This document shows positions 9,987 to 20,000 of a stretch of 64,000 nt of DNA, in pieces (position 1 is the stretch's first letter; the number at the start of each line of letters is the position of its first letter). Made by a program: the position numbers and the translations under genes. Source of the stretch: Diplosphaera chodatii. Its lineage: Eukaryota; Chlorophyta; Trebouxiophyceae; Prasiolales; Stichococcaceae. The notes beneath the pieces are model-generated. The model was not told the origin of the DNA. It did no database searches and saw only the letters and a program-made list of their open reading frames with translations. The stretch is taken from assembly GCA_032358165.1 (NCBI GenBank), contig JAALGY010000015.1, forward strand, positions 744,001 through 808,000, read 5' to 3'.

Positions 9987-11292
9987 TCAATCCGCAGTGA
10001 CAGCCACCTCTTTGCGTTTTGAGCATGGACAGAGGCGCTGGATGTTTGGCCCTGCCACCACCTCGCACCCATGGTCGACATCTGAGCCCTCAGGCTGTGT
10101 CCAGCAGAATGTCGGCTGCTCCGGCTTGTCTGCCGCTGCCACAACATACCCCGGCAGCCCGCCGAGCGAGGGGTGGGGCGCGCATCCAGCCTCGCACGGT
10201 ACATGCTGCCGCAAGACATTGCAGCTGTTGGCGGCAGGCAGAGCCTCTGGGCTGCAGTCAAGGTCTGACCGCCCGCAGGCCGCCCCGCACGCCTCGCCCT
10301 TGTCAGCCAGCACCAGCGTCACACCAGCTGGCAGCTGCGGCGTGGGAGGCTCCGCCGTCAACGGCTTGCCTGCGTGTCGCAGCTGGTGGTTAACCACTTC
10401 TGACCCCCGTGTGGACAACATGGTCGCTTGCTGACATGACATGACAGGCCTGATGCTAAAGGTGGTGTCAGGCCTGCCGGCGACAGTGAGCGCCCACCAA
10501 GCTTTGAGAAGCAGTGGATGTCGGGTGCCAGGTACGCATTTTCGTGGACTGTGCTGCGGGCGCTGGTGCGGCACTTGCCACGACAGTACTCGAACACACT
10601 CGGCCACCGGCCCGTCTCCTCCCTGCAGCACACCGCTGCTGGTGAGCATGTGGCAAGAGGCCATGCTGTTGTCGGCACATTTGAAGACAGAGAAGGTGCA
10701 CAACATGCACGAGGTGACATAGTTCGATAGAAAGCACCTGTTGGGCCCACGGTACACTGTTTTCACCGCCTCGACCGCCTTGTTGGCTGGCTTCATACAG
10801 CACGACACGCACTGCTCGTAGACGGAGCAGCAGCTGTCATCGTCGCTGCACCTGCATCGGCCAGCGGGAACACCTCGCATCAATAGGCCAACTCTGCTGC
10901 TGTCTTCACATCGCACAGAGTGCAGCTTGTCAATATTAGTTTTGTGACGATGCTGCTCACGTCTGGCACGAGTACTGCTCGCCCTGCAGGCAGCAGCCTG
11001 ACACGGAGTCAAGCTGGTGTCTGAGGCAGATGTATCCCCTGTCATCTGCAATATGTGACCGCCCCTGCACTGTGTTGGCGCATGTGGCAAGGGGGATGTC
11101 CCTGCATAGCACATGGTCTGCAGCATCTGACAACGATGTCCTTCAACACTCGTTCATGCTACAGAGCTTATGATACCAGCACGCCACAACAAATGACACC
11201 TACCTGGCTGATAACCTGCGCCCATGTGACTGCTCCGTCAGTGCTGGGAGTGCCAGCAACAGGACTGCAGCTGCCAGCAGCCTGGAATGCAT
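9987..11292 (-). CDS. SPRING/C12orf49-like Cys-rich luminal protein with MGAT5-like C-terminal Cys module
   Basis: Homologue of animal SPRING (SREBF pathway regulator in Golgi, C12orf49), which helps activate site-1 protease. The start at 11292 gives a signal peptide or anchor, MHSRLLAAAVLLLALPALTE. Splicing then yields ATCANTVQGRSHIADDRGYI, a Cys run CCLQGEQYSCQT-CSDDDSCC, and the diagnostic VYEQCVSCCMKP (near 10800). The next exon has VFEYCRGKCRTSARSTVHEN then AYLAPDIHCF (10620-10505). The phases of all five joins fit. The last exon (about 10370-9987) adds a second Cys-rich block: GEACGAACGRSDLDC, NSCNVLRQHVPC, TFCWTQPEGS and a terminal RLCPCSK. That block resembles the C-terminal Cys region of alpha-1,6-mannosyl-glycoprotein GlcNAc-transferase V and, as I recall, also ends the plant C12orf49-like proteins. 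A lumenal ER/Golgi location is inferred. Confidence 0.86.
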
Positions 11293-11910
11293 CTAGAGCT
11301 ATTGCGGTCGTAGTGCAAAGTCCTGTGCAGGGCTGCTTTTGGAGAATGAATGGCGAAGCCAGGTAAACCAGACGAATCAACTGATGTCCGCTACGTCGGG
11401 CAGGTGCCGACTCTGATGCAAGTCAGCAGTCTGTGTTGAACCGCCGAATACGCCTCACATGGCAGTGTGTAGACCTGCAGACCGTGTAGGGCAAGCACCC
11501 ACTAGGCGTTAGCCAGTGCTGAGGTTTCCACGAGTTAGGTAATACCCTGAAGCCTGAACACCCTGGGCAGCACGCGCAGCACACTCGATCCTCACTTCGC
11601 ACCACTCCGTATCCGCTTCACAAGCATTGTACCTACGCACAGCTCCGCAGACATACTGCTGAGCGCTTCCTCTTATAAACCTAGCACTGCTTGTGCCATT
11701 CTGGTACGGTTCGAATGCATGTTTCGAATGACCTGCCCGAATGACAGGATGTGCTGGGCTTTCTGCTGCACCTATGTGGCGCGCATGAGCATGTCTGTAA
11801 CATATGCCTGTGAACACTTTGCAGGGTGAATAGATCGTTGGCATCCCGCAGTGCTGTGACGCATCCGCTGCTGGGCGGTGGCGCCCCAAACTCGCTACAA
11901 GGCGCTTGAC
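11293..11910. promoter_or_regulatory. Divergent upstream region of SPRING-like and SUMO genes, candidate TATA box
   Basis: A 618-base region between two start codons. A TATAAA at 11674-11679 (context TCTTATAAACC) lies about 230 bases before the SUMO start and is a candidate core promoter on the + strand. This is a motif match only. Confidence 0.3.
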
Positions 11911-12667
11911 ATGGGAGGCGAGGACGTCAAGCCAGATATCAAGCCTGTCATCAAGCGCGGTGCTCCTGCCTATGGCTACTACTATCCGGTGGCTGCTGCG
12001 GCGCCGGCAGCTCCTGTTCCTGCGCTGGTGAAGCCCGAGCCGCAGGGCCCCAACGTCGAGATGCAAATCAAAGTCAGGGACCAACAAGGTAACGTCCGAC
12101 CCGGAGCAGTCTCGTCTCAGGGTGCCATGTCTGTTCAAGGCCATGCAAATCACGCCTCGGCACCGTCGTGGATCATGTGCAAACCTTCGTGTCTTACACA
12201 CCGGCTCATGATGGGCAGGTGGCGAGCTTCAGTTGAAGGTCAAGTCGCACACCAGGTGGAGCCTGCAGTATGGGGCCTGAACGGACACTTCGCTGTCCTT
12301 GTTGCCTCTTAATGCCTATTGTCTGCGCTGGCTTAAGTCATCTGCCATTGCCTTCGCAGGTTCACCAAGATCTTCGATGTGAGGAATTCTTGCAATGATG
12401 GGAGCCCTGCTGCCGTGGCTTTGTTCTGCGAATATGTCCTTTGTGTCCGTTCGCTGAGCCATCATACTACTTTCAACGCTTTCCTCAGGGAAGTTTGATG
12501 GTTTCATTCCGCAGGCATATTGTGACCACAAGCGTGTGGAGCACGGCAGCTTCCGCTTTGTGTTTGATGGACAGCGGCTCAACCCAGAGTCATGGCCCAG
12601 TGCACACGACATGGAATACGACGATGCAATTGATGCATTTGCAGAGCAGCGAGGGGGTTTGGCCTAG
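11911..12667 (+). CDS. SUMO: SUMO (small ubiquitin-like modifier) with extended N-terminus and Q-R-G-G end
   Basis: Ubiquitin-like modifier that is conjugated to lysines. Four exons (11911-12088, 12219-12255, 12360-12378, 12515-12667) sum to 387 bases and encode 128 residues in frame. The start is MGGEDVKPDIKPVIKRGAP; an in-frame ATG further upstream exists but is not needed. The first 50 or so residues are disordered, Pro/Ala-rich, and contain V-K-P-E, a psi-K-x-E sumoylation site, plus D-V-K-P-D. The fold then reads VEMQIKVRDQQGGELQLKVK, RFTKIFDAYCDHKRVEHGSF and RFVFDGQRLNPESWPSAHDM. It ends DDAIDAFAEQRGGLA. Processing after Gly-Gly would remove only Leu-Ala. The residue before GG is Arg instead of the Thr usual in SUMO (Q-T-G-G). 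A nuclear and cytosolic location is expected. Confidence 0.9.
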
Positions 12668-13104
12668 CATGCTGTCGATGATGTCCCGGTCTGTGTCCCT
12701 GTACAGCTGTGCGTTTGGTGGTTTGGCATATCGTATGCAGCGTCAGTAGGATGCCTGGATGTGAGCATGTCAGGGGTTGCAGCTGTTGCCAAACCAACTT
12801 GTATAAATACAACGGGCAGAGTTGCAAAAGGAACTGATAGATTCTGTCCACCATTATCATGTACCATCTCAAATCACGAGCAACGTCTCCAGGAGCGAGC
12901 TTGTCCCAACAACTATGGCGTCTACCCAATGGTTTGGGAGACCACTGTTGCCTCCGAACACCACCATCCAAAATGTCAATTTCTTTGAGCGCCATCTTTC
13001 CAGCAGGCCCACCATCACTGATATTCTGGAGACATTACCAGTTTGTCGCCTGCAGGACAGTTGTTCACGAGTCGACACCAGACCAGCGCAGGGCGGCAGC
13101 TGCA
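12668..13104. other. Tail-to-tail spacer between SUMO and TBC genes
   Basis: A 437-base gap holding both 3' ends. A TATAAATA at 12802-12809 has no gene start next to it and is probably chance. An open frame reading through 12822-13060 on the + strand has no family resemblance and no splice logic. Nothing else can be supported. Confidence 0.3.
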
Positions 13105-15984
13105 TCAGCGGCACTGATGACGGCAGCACAGCACAGCATGCCAGCGAATTTGGTCCATACTGCTCTGCTGCTCACCATGCACGATGTGGCCTGCAAAGCT
13201 GCCCTCCGAGGAGGCTGTCACGTCCTTCACCGTCAGGATGAACTCGCCCTCCTCTGGTGGCCGCGCGCCCGGCCGCTGCTGGTGGTGCTGCGGCGTCCTG
13301 TAGCTGCTGCCGCCGTTTGCGGCTGCAACACCCGCAGCAAGGTCGTCAGACAAGAAGGCCAACAATTACAGTGTGTTTCCGTTGAACATGCGATGTTAGG
13401 GATCAACAGCGCCCTGGTCGTACGCCTCACCAGTATGCATCCCTGGAGCAGCCTCGCGGCCATTGCTGGACGTACGCCGTGCTGCCGTTGGCGTCGTGGC
13501 AGAATCCTTGCCTGAGTAGGCCCGCTTGATCCGATGCATCGTATCCAGGCTGCAGCAGTAACCATCATACTTATGCCTCCTGACCGTCGATCAGCAATAC
13601 AGCTGCGGGCACCTGTCTTCGACACCGAGTGGCACCCGCCATCGCTGGCGCACCTGGCCATGAGCGGGCTCCTCTGCGGAGCCGGCTGCTCCGAGGGCGG
13701 TGGCTGCGACGCCACTATAAAATCCACCTCTGCAGTAGACCATGCACACCAACTCATAAACCAAACGATTATGTCGATAGGGCGCAGGTTGGCAGAGTGC
13801 ACGGTGCACAGCAATGTTAAAAGGCGCACCCTTGCCGGCGGGGCCAGTCATGGAGGAGCCGCGCTGAATGGCACGCTGCAGGTTCTTCTTCGACGAGCGC
13901 TGCCGCAGGTCCGCTGACATGATGGCCTGCTTCTCGGCGCGGTGCTCCTGGATCTTGGACATCGGCATGCTGCCAATGTGGTCAAAGGCCAGCTGCATAG
14001 CAAGCACATTCAGCATCATTGTCACCACCTGCTTGAATGCTGCAGGTGCATAGAGGTTGCCAAGGCGTGTTAATACCACCATTGTTGCTCATGCACAATG
14101 AGGTCAGCCTCGCATCCAGTGCACGGCAAACATCCCGCACCGTCATGAGCGCATCCCGATCATGGATGGAGGCGTTTGCAGCGCGCAGGTGGCGCAGGAT
14201 GGAGCCCGCATCCTGGATCTGCATCAGCGCCGCCTCGTTGGTCTTCAGCAGCGCCAGCGACACGCGGTACAGGATCTTGGGTCCCTCGCACAGCAGCGAG
14301 TCCCACACCCGCATCGCCGTCTGCACCAACATGGCCACAAGCCTCAGTGCGTGCATGGCCAGCAGTCTTGTTGCAAAACCTGATGCCTGCCAGGGGCAAG
14401 AGTCACCTCTGAGGGCAGTGTGGTGCAGAAGAGGCACAGGAACCAGTCAGTCGCCACGATCGTGATGTCGCAGTGCACCGACGAGAAGTGTTCTGCCAGC
14501 TTCGGCATCTTCTCGATGACTAATTCCTGCGGCACAGACGGTGCAGCATCCTCAACATGGTCGGGTGTTATGCTGTTCTGACATCACTGCCAGCAGGTCG
14601 CCAAGCAAAGCTTGTGCCCTCCTGTGACACGTCTGCTGACAAGGACACGATGCGGGGTCAGCGCCCCTCAGCATGAGCGGGGGTGACGCACCGCCAGTGA
14701 CTGCATCTCGACATGCGCGCCCAGCAGGTTGTGCGAGTACATGTCCCGGTACAGGATACCTACACAGGACACCGCCCACTGTTGACCAGGACTGAGCTAT
14801 CGGCATGTGTTCTAGGCAAGCCCAACTGTCACCTGATGCAGTGAGTGCACACTGAGAAGGCAGGCTGCAGCGCACCTTCGTCCAGCAGCGAGACCAGAAC
14901 CCAGAAGGCGCGCTCCTCGTCCCGCTGCAGGACCAGCAGCAGCATGCCGCCCAGGAAGTTCAGCCCCTGGCAGTAGCCCACCTGCGCGGGCGCAGCAGGG
15001 TGCTGCTGGAGGGGTGGCGCAACACTGCGCAGTCTGGTGACGGCAGGCTGCCGTCAGGCCTTCTGCAGGAACAGGCATCCTTCTGGCCACGCTCATCCGC
15101 GCACCGATGGGTTGTGCATGGAGTACGCCAGCAGCACGCGCTCCAACGCCAGCTGCGCATCCCGGGTGCCGCCCAGCCACACATTGCTGGGGAACGTCCG
15201 CGGGAGATCCTGCAAATGAGTGATGAAATGAAGAAACTGCAAAACACAGGGACAGGCTGTTGCAGCACTTCAGTGAGCCATGCTCCACTATAGCGCCGCG
15301 TGAAGAGTTTTCGACCAGGCATGACTGTAGAGTGGGCTGCTCTGCGGTGTCATGTTCGCCTGCTCCAGAGAAGCTTAGGCATCCCACCGTCTGGATCTGC
15401 TGCCGGTCGGTTGAGGAGCTGCGCCCCAGCTCCACCATTGTGCGAAAGTAGTTTGGGCCCTTTTGCGCTGCCCGCTGTGCCGCACCACTGATCACGAACC
15501 ATTGGTCACCCCGGAACTGCGGCGGGATGCCCTGTGGAGTGGCAGTGTGATCCTCTCAAAGCTTCGTGCAACAGCTGCGAACAGAGCCTGTCAACGAACG
15601 TGCAATGATGGGCTCAGGGCACGTCGATTCCCCGACCAGCATCTGCTGTGCAGAAGGGGGTGGCCAAATAGTGTGAGTGATCAGCAGTACCCAACGCAGG
15701 TTTACGGTACAGCATGCTCAGGCCGCACCTTTCTGCAAAGCTTTTTGCGGTCGTCGCCAGACGGCACCTGCCCCTTCTTGGCGTACTTGGACCAGGTCTT
15801 GGTCGCCTTCTTTTCTGAGCTGTCGCATCTTGCGCGCGCATCCGCCTGCTGCTGAGACACCCGCAGCGGGAAACCTGCAGTTATACATCAGCGCAATTGG
15901 CTAGCTGCAGGCTTGTACCATGCAGAGCCTTTGCCACAACACGTGCATACGCTCCATCGCACCATAGTAGTCCAAGTCTGACAT
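13105..15984 (-). CDS. TBC domain Rab GTPase-activating protein (GRTP1/TBC1D-like)
   Basis: Rab-GAP acting in membrane traffic. The start at 15984 (MSDLDYYGAMER) splices to FPLRVSQQQADARARC and KKATKTWSKYAKKGQVPSGD. The TBC domain begins at IPPQFRGDQWFVISGAAQ (near 15500). It contains DLPRTFPSNVWLGG (near 15200) with the catalytic arginine of the D-x-x-R finger. VGYCQGLNFLGGMLLLVLQR (near 14950) supplies the glutamine finger Y-x-Q. Further exons are ILYRDMYSHNLLG, MPKLAEHFSSVHCDITIVAT, DWFLCLFCTTLP (near 14430) and MRVWDSLLCEGPKILYRVSL (near 14300). The helical end is FDHIGSMPMSKIQEHR. Both catalytic fingers are present, so it should be active. A Ser/Gly-rich tail (AYSGKDSATTPTAARRTS, then EGEFILTVKDVTASSEG) ends at a TGA at 13105; those last exons are less certain. 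Confidence 0.9.
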
Positions 15985-17027
15985 GGCGGTGGCTGGGCTG
16001 CCAGGCTAGCGCTGTCACTGTCAAGTCCGAGGGTGGTGAGGCAGGTCACTGCATACTCGGCAGCCTGGCCATCAACCGACCCGCTACGCAGGCCGTCTGC
16101 AGGTCAAGCTGAGCAAGTCACAAGCGTGGTCAGACTTCCACCACGATCTCAAATTCAAGTGCAGCAAGGCTGCTGCTTTCGGCCAGCAATACCGTCCACG
16201 CAGGGCTTGATGGCTCTCAACAGGCTCAACATACGCTGCTGTGACAATCTATGACCCCGTCACATCAATTGCGGGGTTGTCTTCAGGTGGTGCATGCGGG
16301 CAGCCAACCACTTCAGATGTGCCAGCTGGTCGGGTCACTCGCACACACACACATGCATGTGCGGCAGCGACGACAGGCGAACGACAGGATCTGACTGTGC
16401 ACAAGACGGGGGAAATGTGCATGTGTGCTGCAACCTGCAAGCAGCGGCTATGTGCCCGTTAGGCCTGCGCCTCTGTCTGACTCGCCGGAGAGGCAGTAGC
16501 TCTCCTGCCGCCGCTGGCCGCCACCTGCTTCCATGCATTCCTGTTCAGTGCAGCCGGCGGTCGAGTACGGCCTGGTCGCGCAACCCTTGCAGGCGCGTGT
16601 GTATGTGCTCTGTTTGACATGCAGATATTGAGCCAGATCATTGCAATGTGGTGACCTCTGGACTGCTGGCTGCCGGACCATTCGGTGCAGGTTCGGCATC
16701 CCATGCACCCCTAGCGTTGATACGCTGGTAGGGCCACAGGCTCTATGATGGGGCACGCGAGCCAAGCGCCATGCGCGATATGCCAGGGATGTAGGTGAGG
16801 GTGACGCTGTTCCGCATCACGTGTCTTGCATGAGGCTGTGGTTGCCGCCATGCCGCTGCTGTCCCACAGATGCCACCGACCTGATGCCAAGTGCCCGCAA
16901 TCATGCAGTCTCTCACGCCAATATACACGGTTATGTATGGTCACATCCGCAGGATCGTTACACAGCTGCCACTGGCAGCAAGGCACCTGGTGCCGCTGCT
17001 GCAGCCGGACTCAGGTGAACACACCAT
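15985..17027. promoter_or_regulatory. 1 kb divergent region between TBC and FGAM synthase genes
   Basis: The two start codons face away from each other here. I found no coding exon with conservation, no repeat array and no RNA gene. A short (CA)n run at 16340-16350 is the only simple repeat. It may hold the 5' UTR introns of either gene. Confidence 0.35.
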
Positions 17028-20000
17028 ATGTGCTTGCGGACGATGCTGGTCCTGCTGATTCCACAATCAAGATTCGAGCCTCCAAGTACATCTGGAATAT
17101 TATCTGGCAGGACTGCGGCGTTTGGCAGCAGCAACCTCAGGCAGGCCTGGCCGTTTGAGATGCCTGCCGTGCCAGGCGGTTTCGACCCAGCAGCGGGTGA
17201 GGTTTTCTGACGCAACAGGCATGGTAACGGCATCGCAGCATGTGGCATGCCTCACGCAAGCCCTTGAATACCATACTCTTCGATATTCAGCCGTTCTGAT
17301 GCTCACAAGACCAGGATGATGAAATATTACAGTATACTGTTGCCTTCCTATTGAGCTACACGCCATGATACTTTACATAATGTGTTCTGACTGGTCAAGT
17401 GTGCACTACAAGGCTGCACAACACAGTGTGGCGGTTGTCACTTGCCAGGCGCTCAGCACTGTACACTGACACCACGAATTTGGCACCCTTGCGCAGCCGG
17501 CGGCCTCACCTACAGCTGGCCCAGAGGGAGTGCTGACCGGCAGCGAGCGGGAGGTGCTGCAGCTGTACCGCACGCCTGGGTTGTCAGCCTCTGCAGCCGC
17601 GAGCCTGCTGCGCACAGCACGGCGGAAGGCTTCAGAGTCCATCACGGCAATTGACACAGAGCTGGTGAGGCAGGGTCTTTCATGGCAGTCGTAACCAAAT
17701 GTCATGTGATTCCCCGTGGCAGCCTGGCATTGCATAGAGGGCGTGTCCCTGATGTGTATGTGCTAGGTTGAGGAGTTTCCTTGCGGCTGCAGTGCTTCAA
17801 TGTTGCGCTGTCGGAGCACCTGACAGCTGCTGAGGCGTCCACTCTATCGTGGTGAGCAGCTGCTGCCCAGATGTGCACAATGTCTGTTCTGCTGCGCGAT
17901 GCTGTGCTGCAGTTCGTGCTGATGTGCATATGGCATGGTGCAGGCTGCTGTCAGAAACCTTCGAAGCAGAGCTGCTGACTGGAGACAGCCAGCTGGCTGG
18001 TTCAGACACCATCGTGGAGGTGCAGGCGGTCTTTCAGCATTGGTGTTGTTAACAACATGGCATTCAATACAAGCAGGAGCATCGAACGGCAAGCACTGCA
18101 GTGGCCTACCGCAGGTTGGACCCAGGAAGAGCTTTGCTACAGCCTGGTCAGCCAATGCACAGTCCATCTGTGCATCCTGCGGCCTGACAAAGGTCAGATG
18201 GCTGACGAATCCTTTGGTCATGCGGTTGCTGATGACCATCATGCAGTGGCACGTTGTGGATGCTGGCGGACAAGGAACAGGCGCCATGTTTAACGACCAG
18301 ATGTTGGGTGCTCGACACAGGTGACACGGCTGGAGATGTCGAGGCGGTATCGCCTGAGGGCGTCTGCGCCATTGTCACAGGCAGATGCGGCAGCCTTTGC
18401 AGCGCTGGTGCACGATCGAATGACAGAGGAGGCGAGCTCACTTTGTGCTGCTCTGCAGGCTGCCTGCCATTTGACGGCTGCAGTGCAACTGCTGGCTGTG
18501 TTCCGCCGCACACATACATGTGCACAAAGCGCAGCTGTAAGAGCTACGCTAGAGTCGTGACGGAGTGGGCATGTACCTGCAGGTTTATGATGAGCCTCTG
18601 GGCACATTTGCAGGTGACATGGAGCCGGGGCCTGTCACCACAGTCCCAGTGATGCAGCATGGTCGCCGCGCCCTGGAGGACATCAGCCAGGTCGGCAGTC
18701 GCGGTGGCAACACAAGTGACCTCTGCGTGCAGCCGTCCTCACATCTGTTGAGGCGGTTGCAAGGGTTATGCAGACTGCAGTATGAGATGGCAGTATGAGG
18801 TGGCAGTGTCTCGGCAACGACTCTGAAGCGACCTGGTGCAACAGGAGCTGGGCCTGGGCTTCGACGATTGGGATTTGGACTACTATACACACATGTTCAG
18901 GGACGATGTTGGGCGAAACCCCACTAATGTGGAGCTGTTTGACATTGCCCAGGTACACTGTTTCTGTCTGCTGTCGTGGCCTTGCCGTGCCCCGCGTCAT
19001 CAGTGCCTCGTCATAGCGCCAGCATGCGTCATCTGGGCTAACGTGTGTCTAGCTTGCCAACCCCGCACTGCATCTGGGGCAAGGCTAGCTTGTGTCACCT
19101 CGTGCAGTCCAACTCGGAGCATTCGCGGCACTGGTTCTTCAAGGCCGACCTGCACATCGATGGCCAGCAGATGCCAGAGAACCTCTTCAGCCTCGTCAAG
19201 GTGCGCAGTGCCCAGAGGTTCGATGGTGACCGTGACACCGTCGAGGCTGCAAAAGTGTTCTGCACCTTTTGCATCTGATTGTTGCATGTCATGCACGTCT
19301 TGGGAGGCGGGGACTGTGTCAACTATGCACGTGGTATCGTCTGCAAGCCATGTGCGTATCATCTGCAGGCGCCGCTGGAGGCCAACCCACGCAACTCGGT
19401 GATTGGCTTCCACGACAACTCGTCAGCACTGCGTGGCGGGCCCCTGACGCCGACACTGCCCCAGATCCCTGGCACGCCATCAGCGCTGGCCCCGCAGGAG
19501 CGTGACTGGGATGTGCTGCTTACAGCTGAGACGCACAACTTTCCCTGTGCCGTTGCCCCCTTCCCCGGTGAGTGAGGATAGGGCTGCAGTGCCTGGCCAG
19601 CCAGTCCGCCTGAAGGGCCTGTGTTGTCTACGCGCTGCACCTTTCCAGTGCAGTCAGACGGCCTGAGGCAAGTCACCCTGCGTCCAGGTGCTGAGACGGG
19701 CACTGGTGGCCGCATTCGTGACACTCATGCCACTGGCACGGGGTCCATCATGGGCATTGGCACCGCCGGCTACTGTGTTGGCAACCTGCAGCTGGAAGGC
19801 TACCAGCAGGTACTAAGCTCCAACCGATCTGTTGATGTGGAGCACTGATGCTGCAGAACTCTGTCTGCGATCCTATGATTTCAGCAAATCAGGGACATTG
19901 CTGCAGTGTTTGTGGCCTGCCTTGATGGCTGCATCCTGCTATGTGAAACATCGGGTCAATCGTTGGTTCGCAGCCATGGGAGGATGCAACTTGGGAGTAT

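Noticed and set aside
9987..11126. A single uninterrupted 379-codon frame in the SPRING-like gene
   Set aside because: Only its last exon is in the family frame. The SPRING Cys motifs in the other exons lie in different frames and need splicing, and all those joins fit.
11509..12201. A 230-codon open frame on the minus strand
   Set aside because: It runs antisense over the first SUMO exon and its promoter, has no domain, and reflects composition of the coding exon opposite.
12802..12809. TATAAATA as a promoter
   Set aside because: It lies between two convergent 3' ends with no supported gene start nearby.
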